Shown piece by piece: positions 54,428 through 61,922 of a DNA stretch of 64,000 bases (its first letter is position 1; every line of letters starts with the position of its first letter). The notes under the pieces were generated by a model. The model was given only the letters and a program-made list of their open reading frames with translations. It made no database searches and was not told the DNA's origin. The position numbers and the translations under genes are program-made. The stretch comes from an uncultured Duncaniella sp. (GTDB lineage Bacteria > Bacteroidota > Bacteroidia > Bacteroidales > Muribaculaceae): assembly GCA_910586665.1 (NCBI GenBank), contig CAJUIX010000001.1, forward strand, positions 62,001 to 126,000. Direction: 5' to 3'.

Positions 54428-54494
54428 ACAGGAGAACCCCCAGGATAAGCGAAATCCATATAGTTGCCTTCGCTCATACTGGAGGTTCTCCTGT
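54428..54494. repeat. 67-base near-perfect hairpin between nifJ and ftsH
   Basis: Two 26-base arms (54428-54453 and 54469-54494) pair with only three mismatches around a 15-base loop. A -7-like ATATTTTG ends at 54414, about 14 bases before the first arm. It lies after the nifJ terminator and is not needed for either neighbour, so it may be a small structured RNA or a palindromic mobile or repeat element. Confidence 0.7.
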
Positions 54495-54563
54495 AAAATG
54501 TCTTTAACCTATTCTATATATTTGATTTACATAACCTCATGCGTGGGTATGATTGAATTAAAA

Positions 54564-56690
54564 TCAGTCTTTTTTGAATGGTGGAGGGGTCGGGGTCGGA
54601 GATGAGGGGTCGGCGGGAGACTTTTTTTCATCTTTCGAGGTGTCGGATGAGGATTCAGACGTGGTATGGCCAGATTCGGTCGCGGTGTCGGCGGGTGTAG
54701 CGTCAACATCCTCCTTCTTGCCCTCCTCGAGGGCGCGCTTGGCATCGCGCTCGGCCTGGAGACGCATGATTTCCTCGGTGCGCGACTTCCACTGGCGCTT
54801 GCCGAAGATGGTGACGAGGTCCTCGGCATACATCACCTCCTTGGTCAGGAGCGTTTCGGCGAGGCGTGCATGGCCTTCCTTGTGGTCGAGAAGAATCTGC
54901 TTGGCGCGCTCGTACTGCTCGTTGATGATGCGCGACACCTCGTCGTCAATCTGCTTGGCGCGCTCGCCGCCGTAGGGCTTAGAGAAGCCGTAGGCCTGGC
55001 CGGTCGAGTCGTAATAGCAGACGTTGGGTATCTTGTCGCTCATGCCGTAGTAGACGACTATCGCATAGGCCATCTTGGTGACCTTCTCAAGGTCGTTGAG
55101 GGCGCCGGTCGACACCTGGCCGAGAACGATTTCCTCCGCGGCGCGGCCGCCGAGGGTCATACACATCTGGTCGAGAAGGGCCTGGAGCGGGGTAATCTGA
55201 CGCTCCTCGGGCATGTACCACGCCGCGCCAAGGGCCATGCCTCGGGGGACTATGGACACCTTGACCATCTCGTTGGAGTACTCAAGGAACCAAGATACAG
55301 TGGCGTGGCCGGCCTCATGGATGGCTATGGCCTTCTTCTCATCGTCGGAAATAATCTTGGAACTGTGTTCGAGGCCGCCGATGATGCGGTCGATGGCTGA
55401 CATGAAGCTATCGCGGTCGACGGCCTTCTTGTTGCCACGGGCGGCGATGAGCGCGGCCTCGTTGCAGACGTTGGCAATGTCGGCGCCTGAGAAACCGGCT
55501 GTCTGGCGCGCCATGAGGTCGACGTCGACAGAGTCGTCGGTCTTGATGTTGCGCAGGTGGACGTTGAACACCTCGATGCGATCCTTCAGCTCAGGGAGGT
55601 CGACATTGATCTGACGGTCGAAGCGTCCGGCGCGCAGGAGGGCCTTGTCGAGGATGTCGGCACGGTTGGTGGCGGCGAGAATAATGACGCCGCTGTTGGT
55701 CCCGAAGCCGTCCATCTCGGTAAGGAGCTGGTTGAGGGTATTCTCGCGCTCGTCGTTGGCGCCCATGTTGGGGTTCTTGCCACGCGCACGTCCGACGGCG
55801 TCAATCTCGTCGATAAATACAATACATGGAGCCTTCTCCTTAGCCTGGCGGAAGAGGTCGCGCACACGCGATGCACCCACGCCGACAAACATTTCAACGA
55901 AATCGGAGCCTGACATCGAGAAGAAAGGCACATTCGCCTCTCCGGCCACAGCCTTGGCGAGGAGGGTCTTACCCGTTCCGGGAGGACCTACGAGGAGGGC
56001 GCCCTTGGGGATTTTTGCGCCGAGGTCGGTATAGCGCTGCGGATTGCGGAGGAATTCCACGATTTCTCGAATCTCGGTCTTGGCCTCGGTGAGACCGGCC
56101 ACGTCCTTGAAGGTGACATTGGTCCCCTCACCCTTGTCGAAAACCTTGGGCTTCGACTTGCCGACGTTAAAGACCCCGCCGGGACCGCCGCCACTCGCGC
56201 CGCCCGACATGCGCTTCATCATTATAAACCAGAAAGCCACGAAGAGAAGAATCGGGCCGAAGGTCCAGAGTATCGACGTATAGTCGGAGGCCTTCTTGTA
56301 GTCGACCTCACCGTTGAAGCGGCCATCCTGCTTCCAGAGTTCAATCTGATCCTGGAGTTTGTCGGCCGAAGGGATGTCGGTCACAATCTTGGCCACCGTC
56401 CCCTTGCCGGCCTGATACTGGCTCTCGGGAAAAATCGACGATGCGAGCGAGTCGGAGAGCACAGCCTCCGCACGGTTCGTATTGGTGAAAACGGTGATAT
56501 GCTTTACACCGCCTGTGGTGACGTATTGTTCGAATTTCGTAAAGCTCACATCCTTGGCAATCGAGTTGCCGTCAATGTATAGCATACCGAGCAGAAACAC
56601 AATGATGATGGCATAGGCCCAGTACATGCTGAACTTTATGCCACCTGTCTTCTTCGGCTTGGGATTGTTGGGAGGAGTGGGTAAACTCAT
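54564..56690 (-). CDS. ftsH: ATP-dependent zinc metalloprotease FtsH
   Basis: This 708-residue membrane-anchored AAA+ protease has an N-terminal membrane helix (about 20-40), an extracytoplasmic domain, a second helix near 125-140, the AAA domain with Walker A GPPGTGKT near 240 and Walker B IVFIDEIDAVG. A zinc protease domain contains the HEAGH motif near 458. It degrades membrane and some cytoplasmic proteins. The C-terminal tail (about the last 60 residues) is rich in Ser, Thr, Asp and Pro and is probably disordered. It follows rsfS on the minus strand, probably in one transcript. Confidence 0.96.
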   Translation of the reverse strand: MSLPTPPNNPKPKKTGGIKFSMYWAYAIIIVFLLGMLYIDGNSIAKDVSFTKFEQYVTTGGVKHITVFTNTNRAEAVLSDSLASSIFPESQYQAGKGTVAKIVTDIPSADKLQDQIELWKQDGRFNGEVDYKKASDYTSILWTFGPILLFVAFWFIMMKRMSGGASGGGPGGVFNVGKSKPKVFDKGEGTNVTFKDVAGLTEAKTEIREIVEFLRNPQRYTDLGAKIPKGALLVGPPGTGKTLLAKAVAGEANVPFFSMSGSDFVEMFVGVGASRVRDLFRQAKEKAPCIVFIDEIDAVGRARGKNPNMGANDERENTLNQLLTEMDGFGTNSGVIILAATNRADILDKALLRAGRFDRQINVDLPELKDRIEVFNVHLRNIKTDDSVDVDLMARQTAGFSGADIANVCNEAALIAARGNKKAVDRDSFMSAIDRIIGGLEHSSKIISDDEKKAIAIHEAGHATVSWFLEYSNEMVKVSIVPRGMALGAAWYMPEERQITPLQALLDQMCMTLGGRAAEEIVLGQVSTGALNDLEKVTKMAYAIVVYYGMSDKIPNVCYYDSTGQAYGFSKPYGGERAKQIDDEVSRIINEQYERAKQILLDHKEGHARLAETLLTKEVMYAEDLVTIFGKRQWKSRTEEIMRLQAERDAKRALEEGKKEDVDATPADTATESGHTTSESSSDTSKDEKKSPADPSSPTPTPPPFKKD

Positions 56691-56753
56691 TTTATCTTTG
56701 CTTGCAAAATTGTAAACGGTTGGGGAAGTACTGGTTCAGACCCTGAAAGCGGC

Positions 56754-57116
56754 TCAGTCCTCGTCGGGATAGTCGACGATGCTCGCGTCGCTCCATAGAT
56801 TTTCCAAATCATAGAGGCTGCGGGTCTGCGGGAGGAAGACATGGACGAGCGTGTCGCCGTAGTCGATGACAATCCACTGCGAATTGCCGTAGCCGTCATA
56901 GTTGTAAGGCTTTATGCGGGCATTATCAAGAAGATATTCTCGGATGCTGTCGGCGACCGCGGCCACATGTTGCGTAGAAGTACCCTCGCATATCACAAAC
57001 CGGCGGGCTGCCGCGCTGTCGATGTCGCTCATGTCCACGACGGTTATTTTGCGACCCTTGCGCTCGCGGATACCCTCTATGAGGAGAGGAAGAATGTCAG
57101 TCGTTTGTTCTGTCAT
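56754..57116 (-). CDS. rsfS: Ribosomal silencing factor
   Basis: This 120-residue protein matches RsfS (Iojap/YbeB family), which binds ribosomal protein L14 and blocks subunit joining when nutrients are low. Conserved stretches are the VVDMSDIDSAAARRFVICEG start and the GYGNSQWIVIDYGDTLVHVF block. It is 63 bases upstream of ftsH and transcribed with it. The pairing with ftsH is common in Bacteroidota. Confidence 0.94.
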   Translation of the reverse strand: MTEQTTDILPLLIEGIRERKGRKITVVDMSDIDSAAARRFVICEGTSTQHVAAVADSIREYLLDNARIKPYNYDGYGNSQWIVIDYGDTLVHVFLPQTRSLYDLENLWSDASIVDYPDED

Positions 57117-57167
57117 GAATTGTTTATAAGAATGTAGTTGAGACTATTTTAAGCGTTAATCAAGATA

Positions 57168-57175
57168 CAAAGGTA
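57168..57175 (-). promoter_or_regulatory. rsfS: -7 element of the rsfS-ftsH unit
   Basis: TACCTTTG on the minus strand, 52 bases before the rsfS start. The -33 is not clear. The remaining DNA from 57176 to 57376 shows no gene. Confidence 0.5.
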
Positions 57176-57376
57176 ATCATTTTCCTCGAATTACCCACTC
57201 GGTGAGAATGGAAAATCACCCCTCGGCCCCTTGGCTCATGTTATTTACATTATAAACAAGCCGTCTTCCCTTTTGGTTTGAAACGGCAGCCAAGACACCA
57301 AATTAACCATATATTAGCCAATATACCCGAAAAGAGAGCCATTAAGAGTTAAAACACGTTAAATAGCGCTGAGAAA

Positions 57377-57408
57377 TTTGGAGCTTTCGGAATAAGTCCA
57401 TACCTTTG
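57377..57408 (+). promoter_or_regulatory. Promoter of the tRNA-Glu gene
   Basis: TTTG (57377-57380), a 20-base spacer and TACCTTTG (57401-57408) match the Bacteroidota consensus fully. Confidence 0.88.
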
Positions 57409-57449
57409 CACCGTCGAAATCAAACAACGACGACCAACAATAACCAACC

Positions 57450-57524
57450 GGCCCATTCGTCTAACGGTTAGGACGCAAGTTTCTCACACTTGAAATAGCA
57501 GTTCGATTCTGCTATGGGCTACCA
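57450..57524 (+). tRNA. tRNA-Glu, anticodon CTC
   Basis: The 75-base gene folds as a cloverleaf: acceptor arm GGCCCAT / ATGGGCT, D arm with AACGGTTA loop, anticodon arm CAAGT / ACTTG with loop TTCTCAC, T arm AGCAG / CTGCT, and an encoded CCA end. Reading the loop gives anticodon CTC (57483-57485), which decodes GAG. The common bacterial tRNA-Glu has TTC, so this is the less usual isoacceptor. Confidence 0.95.
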
Positions 57525-57534
57525 GGAAAATCCG

Positions 57535-57572
57535 AAGCAGCATCACTACACAAGGCGACGCTGCTTTTTCTT
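57535..57572 (+). terminator. Terminator of the tRNA gene
   Basis: Arms AAGCAGC (57535-57541) and GCTGCTT (57560-57566) followed by T-rich sequence. Confidence 0.8.
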
Positions 57573-57618
57573 TCATACCCCCCTACGGACTCCCGGAGAA
57601 AAAATTTTGGATTTCTCA

Positions 57619-57650
57619 TTTGGAAAATCAAACGAAATGCATTAATTTTG
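57619..57650 (+). promoter_or_regulatory. Promoter of the 6S-like RNA
   Basis: TTTG (57619-57622), a 20-base spacer and TAATTTTG (57643-57650) match the Bacteroidota consensus fully. Confidence 0.85.
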
Positions 57651-57656
57651 TGTTGT

Positions 57657-57912
57657 AAAATTGAAGAGGCAAAAAAATCCCGCGCCGGAGCACGATTGGG
57701 AAACTCATCAATTATTTTTGAAATACCGAGACAAGCTTAGCCGCCCAATGGCGGGCCTCATCCCGAGAGGGAGGCGTAATTGCCCGGAGGATTACAAAGG
57801 TCGGCGAGCACTCAAATCCTGTCATTCGGAGTTTCAACATCTTCCTCCGGCGTGGTTCTCATAAAGCCGGGTCAGCCGCAAACCGCTTGCGACCGACCCG
57901 GCTGATTTTTTA
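57657..57912 (+). ncRNA. Structured small RNA, 6S RNA-like
   Basis: A perfect promoter and a strong terminator delimit a transcript of about 255 bases with no convincing protein. An outer stem (57683-57690 with 57845-57852, 8 bases) and a second stem (57700-57706 with 57829-57835, 7 bases) are separated by symmetric 9-base internal loops. A large unpaired region follows on both sides, then an inner arm (AGCTTAGCCG against CGGCGAGCA) and terminal hairpins. A long rod with a central bubble is the architecture of 6S RNA, which binds RNA polymerase holoenzyme. A TTG-started 67-codon frame (57661-57864) runs through it but has no recognisable features. Structure is well supported; identity as 6S is tentative. 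Confidence 0.55.
57865..57912 (+). terminator. Terminator of the 6S-like RNA
   Basis: Arms 57865-57873 and 57895-57903 (9 bases, GC-rich) with an inner 5-base hairpin, followed by GATTTTTTA. Confidence 0.88.
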
Positions 57913-57974
57913 TACGCGACTGTCCAAAATACGTTTTATTTCCTCCTCACTCTTTTAGGTATAAATATAATCGC

Positions 57975-58015
57975 AAAAACGAAACGTGCACAAATTAAAA
58001 ACGAAACGAGCAAAT
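57975..58015. repeat. Two direct repeats, 22-base period, at the prophage end
   Basis: The core AAAAACGAAACG followed by T/AGCA and CAAAT occurs twice, at 57975 and 57997. Just inward lies a perfect 12-base inverted repeat (58064-58075 with 58087-58098). The arrangement suggests protein-binding sites at an element end. Confidence 0.6.
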
Positions 58016-58118
58016 CTTCTCTTTTTTCGCTTCCTTTTTTCTTTTGGCCTTTTCAGGCTTTACAATTCTTTCCAAAGTTTGAAAGATTGGAAAGAATTAC
58101 AATGATTAAGACTCATTA

Positions 58119-58161
58119 AACGCTGATTAAAAGCCATTCAAACAGGCTTAAAATCAGCGTT
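58119..58161 (-). terminator. Hairpin after the TS-like gene
   Basis: Arms 58119-58128 and 58152-58161 are perfectly complementary, with a second inner stem AAGCC / GGCTT. It lies just past the stop of the TS-like gene. The T tract is weak on both strands. Confidence 0.6.
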
Positions 58162-58166
58162 CATTT

Positions 58167-58811
58167 TTACACATTCAGGTCAAACCTGACAGCTTCATTT
58201 CCGGCCAGAAGTTCGCGTGTTCTCTCGATGTTGTTCTCGTAGATGTGAACGTTTCCGAGGTTCAGAGTGATAGACTTTAACGGCGCTTCGATTTGTCGCG
58301 CTATCAGATACAAGTGGTAAATGTCAGCAGGCAAACCTAAATTTGCGTCGCTGCTTCTCTGATAAGCCGACAAAACCAATTCGCCGTCATCGAGCTGGAA
58401 CTGAATGAGGCTCAAACATGGTGCTTGATTGGTTTCCGCTCCTGTCGAGCCTAAGAACAGTACATAATTCTTGCTGCTCCGTTTCTCCCGGTTGATCTGC
58501 TCTATCAAAGCCGGCAGTTTCTCAAAATAAGTCGGATAACTGTTAATGAGAATTTGCCCGCAATAATCCCACCAGTTTATCCCGGCTTCTCTGTACTTGG
58601 TCAGGTCTCTTTCTCCGGCCATGAACAGGCTTAACTCGTTGCGCAGTTTCTTGCGCGCGATGTTGTGGCCCTCGAAAATCTCCAGCAGGTCATAAGGCGA
58701 CAAATGCAGCTGCTCATTCAGCAGATACATTATGTCGCCCTTTTTATTGCTCTGTCGTTTGCCGTGCTGCAATATATTGCCGAGCATGGCGTAATACTTG
58801 TTTGGTGTCAT
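58167..58811 (-). CDS. Thymidylate synthase-like phage protein
   Basis: This 214-residue protein resembles thymidylate synthase and phage nucleotide hydroxymethylases in its second half. The segment APCLSLIQFQL holds a Cys in the nucleophile position, followed by YQRSSDANLGLPADIYHLYL and the NVHIYENNIE element that binds the nucleotide. The first half (about 1-110) does not look like standard TS, and the usual TS PCH reads PCL. It may modify dUMP or dCMP for altered phage DNA, or be a degenerate TS. A frame from a TTG at 58820 exists, but that codon overlaps a TAAATTTG (58825-58818), so the ATG at 58811 is chosen; transcripts could be nearly leaderless. Confidence 0.7.
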   Translation of the reverse strand: MTPNKYYAMLGNILQHGKRQSNKKGDIMYLLNEQLHLSPYDLLEIFEGHNIARKKLRNELSLFMAGERDLTKYREAGINWWDYCGQILINSYPTYFEKLPALIEQINREKRSSKNYVLFLGSTGAETNQAPCLSLIQFQLDDGELVLSAYQRSSDANLGLPADIYHLYLIARQIEAPLKSITLNLGNVHIYENNIERTRELLAGNEAVRFDLNV

Positions 58812-58862
58812 TCGGTGCAAATTTAGGCCGTTTCTGTGAGTTCTCGGGGTTTATCCGGCTGC

Positions 58863-59105
58863 TCATGCTGAAACGCTTTTGCAGACACTTCCCAGACGTC
58901 TGACAACATCGTAAACCGTCCGCTCACTCACTCCGTAACGCTCGGCCAGAATGGCGACCGTATAACACACCTTTTCGCCCCTGTTCCGGGCTTCGGCATA
59001 GTCCTCGAACATGCGCAGATATTTATGATCCGACGGCTTCACGCCGGCTTTTTCCAGCGTTTCAATCACTCCACCGCATATTTTCAATGCTTCGTACACT
59101 GTCAT
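58863..59105 (-). CDS. Small helix-turn-helix protein
   Basis: This 80-residue protein has a C-terminal HTH segment (VAILAERYGVSERTVYDVVRRLG, about 49-71) typical of small phage regulators such as Mor/C-like or resolvase-type HTH proteins. The N-terminal half is helical and charged. It lies between the methylase and the TS-like gene on the same strand and could regulate the neighbouring late or modification genes. I do not recognise the exact family. Confidence 0.7.
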   Translation of the reverse strand: MTVYEALKICGGVIETLEKAGVKPSDHKYLRMFEDYAEARNRGEKVCYTVAILAERYGVSERTVYDVVRRLGSVCKSVSA

Positions 59106-59119
59106 TCAGCATTTTTTCG

Positions 59120-59127
59120 TAATTTTG
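59120..59127 (+). promoter_or_regulatory. -7 element of the prophage small RNA 1
   Basis: TAATTTTG matches the consensus and predicts a transcript starting near 59134, exactly at the first arm of stem A. The -33 is weak. Confidence 0.5.
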
Positions 59128-59133
59128 TGGCTC

Positions 59134-59257
59134 CTACGACATTCAGCAATTACGCCAATGCGCGGTCGAAAGGCTTATAAGCCCCCGGCTGCTGCGCATT
59201 GGCGTTTTGTATTTGTATGTCGTAGGAAAACTGCAAATCAGGCCGGGGGCTTTTTCT
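59134..59257 (+). ncRNA. Prophage small RNA 1 with nested and crossing stems
   Basis: Three perfect inverted repeats lie in 125 bases between the HTH and methylase genes. Stem A pairs 59132-59142 with 59217-59227 (11 bases). Stem B pairs 59152-59163 with 59194-59205 (12 bases) inside A. Stem C pairs 59179-59189, in the loop of B, with 59242-59252 (11 bases) beyond A. C therefore crosses A and B, giving a pseudoknot or two alternative folds, and is followed by five T residues like a terminator. No protein is convincing on either strand. Confidence 0.6.
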
Positions 59258-59281
59258 ATGCCTCCGCCTGTGCTGGGTTGG

Positions 59282-60109
59282 TCAGAGCCTGGTTATCATC
59301 ATGTCGTTAAATTTGGCTTGATAGTTCAAATGGTTTGTCCTCATGCGGACCGTCGCGCCGTACATGGGCGCCGACTCGCCGTATTCGTCGGCCATGAAGC
59401 GGCAGAGCTCCACGATTTGCGATTTGTCCGAGGTGAAATAAACGTATTTCGTGCCACGGAGCAGACGCAGCACACTGAGATAGTCGGTCAACTTCCAATA
59501 ATTCTCGTACATTCCACACTCGGTCGTAAGATACGGCGGATCCAGCAGGAACAACGCCCGGCTGTTGCCGCGCTCACGCTCGAACAGTTCGCGGTAGTCC
59601 ATGTGCACCACCTCTAACCCGTCCAGATAGCCGGCACATTCATAGCCGCCCGGTCTCACGCGGTTATACATCGTGTGCTTGCGCAGTTCCTCCAGACTCG
59701 TGACCCATTTGCCGGAGAAAAGCACCGACCGCCCTATGGTCAGAATATCCACCCGGCCGAGCCGCTTCTGCGCGTCCTCGACAATGGCGAGCACATCGGC
59801 GCGCTGCCGGTCGGTCAGGCGCTTGTTATGCTCCACGCCGTTTAACAGCTCTTTAATGGCCGCTAAAATGACGTTGGTGTCCTCTATCGCCGCCAGCCTG
59901 CGGTCGTAGCGGTCAAAGTCGTTATATACCACCCTGCACTCGGGCAATACCCTTTTGGCAGTGTGCGACAGCAGCCCGGATCCTCCGAAAAGGTCCACAA
60001 CCGTGTCAATCTCTCCCTCCGCCTGCTTCAACACCTCGGCGAAGTCGCGGAGAAAATAGCGCTTCTGCCCCATGAACGGAAGCGGAGCGCATTTGTAGGT
60101 CCTACTCAT
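59282..60109 (-). CDS. Adenine-specific DNA methylase (D12/Dam class)
   Basis: This 275-residue protein shows the N-terminal PLPFMGQKRY (motif X-like), VVDLFGGSGLLS (S-adenosylmethionine binding) and DPPY (catalytic motif IV) of the D12 class of N6-adenine methyltransferases. Phage members often methylate GATC-like sites to evade host restriction; the target here is unknown. A run of eight G residues (minus strand, 60167-60160) lies about 50 bases before the start. The small RNA 1 region follows its stop. Confidence 0.88.
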   Translation of the reverse strand: MSRTYKCAPLPFMGQKRYFLRDFAEVLKQAEGEIDTVVDLFGGSGLLSHTAKRVLPECRVVYNDFDRYDRRLAAIEDTNVILAAIKELLNGVEHNKRLTDRQRADVLAIVEDAQKRLGRVDILTIGRSVLFSGKWVTSLEELRKHTMYNRVRPGGYECAGYLDGLEVVHMDYRELFERERGNSRALFLLDPPYLTTECGMYENYWKLTDYLSVLRLLRGTKYVYFTSDKSQIVELCRFMADEYGESAPMYGATVRMRTNHLNYQAKFNDMMITRL

Positions 60110-60207
60110 TCAGCATATATTCAGTTTTTAAGGTTAGCGCGCAGGGGCGGCAGCATTTACCCCCCCCTAAAATTTCGCGCGTAATTCACAAGTTTTCTGC
60201 TCATTAT

Positions 60208-60238
60208 TTTGTCATGTTACAATATTTTCCTAACTTTG
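60208..60238 (+). promoter_or_regulatory. Promoter of the prophage RNA 2
   Basis: TTTG (60208-60211), a 19-base spacer and TAACTTTG (60231-60238) match the consensus fully. Confidence 0.8.
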
Positions 60239-60244
60239 CACTAT

Positions 60245-60569
60245 CAGTTAGACCATCTGTAAAAGTCCGTTTGTAGCCCGATATGCACCGTTTTACTCCT
60301 TTCCCGTCATTGAAAAGTGTTTGTTAGCTGAGGCGACGTTCAAGTCCCTGCCACCTTGGGACTTTCGATAAATGAAGCTCGTACCCTGGATTTTTGGGGT
60401 ATTTCAACATTTGGGTCCCTTTGCTTGCTGTTCTTCTCCGCGTGGCGAAGATGCCACCGAAAAATGTTGAACAGTCCGACAGTATTAAATTTTTATCCTG
60501 TCCTGATGTGCGTACAATGTGTTTCGACCGCAGGGACTTAAAAGTGGAGTTCATCACCCCACTTTTTTT
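60245..60569 (+). ncRNA. Prophage structured RNA 2
   Basis: A perfect promoter and a terminator bound a transcript of about 325 bases on the plus strand, antisense in orientation to the flanking phage genes. A 10-base long-range stem joins 60342-60351 and 60530-60539. Its 5' arm can instead form a local 7-base hairpin with 60358-60364. Inside are stem 60403-60412 / 60462-60471 (10 bases, perfect), hairpin GTGGC / GCCAC (60442-60457) and hairpin TACCC / GGGTA. Short reading frames here start with TTG or GTG and look spurious. The alternative pairings suggest a switch or a bulky RNA. Confidence 0.6.
60541..60569 (+). terminator. Terminator of prophage RNA 2
   Basis: Arms AAAGTGG (60541-60547) and CCACTTT (60559-60565) with a T run after. 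It lies 19 bases beyond the tail-fibre stop on the other strand and could act in both directions. Confidence 0.75.
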
Positions 60570-60587
60570 ATGTCCGTGCCCGGCGCA

Positions 60588-61922
60588 TCATTCCAGCGAG
60601 AACGAACGCTCCCAGGTGTAGCCGTATATGCTCCCGGCGGTGTGCTGCCCTTTGTATAAAGGCCGCTGGCTCACACGGTATTTCATGCGCACGATTTCAC
60701 CGCCGCTGTCCTTGCCGCCTGTGGGCTTGAGCCGGGCTATCTGCACGCCGACAGGCGCATAGGCCTTGTGGCACGTGCCTTTTTTGTTGGCGGTCGATTT
60801 CAGCACTATTTTCTTGCGGCTCCCCTGCATACGGTAAAAACCGCCGTGGCCGACATAGAACAGCGACGCGCACAGTGTCGGCAGTTCCTTGCCTATCAGG
60901 TTGGAGTCGGTCTTGGGGTCGGCCACCCCTATGCACTTGGGCACATACCATTTGCCGGGCGTTCCTTTGCTCAGGCGTATGCCCTTGAAATGCACATATT
61001 GGCTTTTGGGCTGCCGCTTCTGGCGTTTCCCCTTGTTCTTGGTGTACGACTGCGCGCCGCCTGTCCGGCGGTAGGCGCTGCGCTTTTTCTTGCGGAGCAG
61101 CACAATGTCGCAGTCTGCCCCCAGGGCGCCGTGCCTCAGGTAAACGGTCGAACGGACAATCTTAACATCTAAGTGCATGGCCGTCTCTATCTGCTGGCAC
61201 CATGCGCCCCAGGCCGCGCCGTTCCATGTGCGGACGTAGTGGCAGTCGTCGCCCTGTATAATCTCCTGGCGCGCCATTCTGCTGCCTTGTGCCGTGATTA
61301 CAACCGTGTAGTCGGTTATTCCGTTGAACAGCGCAACGCTGGCCGTGCACGACAGCACGCACGGCGTTTTAAGGCCGTCGAGCTGCTTCTGTGTCAGCCC
61401 CTGCACGGTCTTGGCCGTCAGCTTCTCGGCGAGTATGTCTTTCAGGTAGTTCAGCACCGTGGCCGGCATGTTCTTTATCTGGGCCGCGAGTACGGCGTTG
61501 GTCGGAAACGCTTCCAGCGCCTTGCCGTTCACATTAACGAAGCTGTTTATGTCGTAGCTCTCCGCTCCTTTGGCGGTGGTGAACTGCGCCATGCGCATGA
61601 TTCGCGCTTCCTTGTAGGTCTCGGCGTCGGCTTTTATATCCTCGGCCCTGGTGGTCACGGTCAGGTAGCGCACCGAGGTGCTGAACAACGGCCGCTGGTT
61701 TATCTCCACGACCTCGGTCTGCTTCTGTGCGTTCACAATCACCGCCACGCCGCCGGACATGCCGTCGGGGGCTTTCAGTATGTAGTTGGAGCCGCCGACG
61801 CCCGCAAGCAGTTCCAGCAGTTTGATCTGGTCCTGGATAAAGTCGAGCGTTTCGGTCGATAAGGGATATTTACCGACGCCGCCCGTGGCGGTCCTCGTGT
61901 CGGTATAGCTTGCTGTTTTCAT
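60588..61922 (-). CDS. Phage tail fibre-like protein
   Basis: This 444-residue protein has the pattern of Bacteroidetes phage tail fibres: an N-terminal attachment part with the FIQDQIKLLELLAGVGG segment, a central region ending in TWNGAAWGAWCQQ, and a basic C-terminal domain with many Lys/Arg (about 270-320) and Trp/Tyr-rich strands. It follows the 183-residue protein with stop and start sharing a base (TAATG at 61920-61924). The host receptor is unknown. No diversity-generating template repeat or reverse transcriptase is seen in the window. Confidence 0.7.
   Translation of the reverse strand: MKTASYTDTRTATGGVGKYPLSTETLDFIQDQIKLLELLAGVGGSNYILKAPDGMSGGVAVIVNAQKQTEVVEINQRPLFSTSVRYLTVTTRAEDIKADAETYKEARIMRMAQFTTAKGAESYDINSFVNVNGKALEAFPTNAVLAAQIKNMPATVLNYLKDILAEKLTAKTVQGLTQKQLDGLKTPCVLSCTASVALFNGITDYTVVITAQGSRMARQEIIQGDDCHYVRTWNGAAWGAWCQQIETAMHLDVKIVRSTVYLRHGALGADCDIVLLRKKKRSAYRRTGGAQSYTKNKGKRQKRQPKSQYVHFKGIRLSKGTPGKWYVPKCIGVADPKTDSNLIGKELPTLCASLFYVGHGGFYRMQGSRKKIVLKSTANKKGTCHKAYAPVGVQIARLKPTGGKDSGGEIVRMKYRVSQRPLYKGQHTAGSIYGYTWERSFSLE

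Noticed and set aside
57661..57864. 67-codon plus-strand frame starting with TTG
   Set aside because: It overlaps a strongly folded RNA with its own promoter and terminator, begins at or within a few bases of the transcript start, and has no recognisable protein features.
60324..60557. 77-codon minus-strand frame starting with GTG
   Set aside because: It lies over the perfect stems of prophage RNA 2; stem formation explains the sequence better than coding.
60588..61922. Diversity-generating retroelement target in the tail fibre
   Set aside because: No reverse transcriptase, template repeat or accessory gene was seen in the window.
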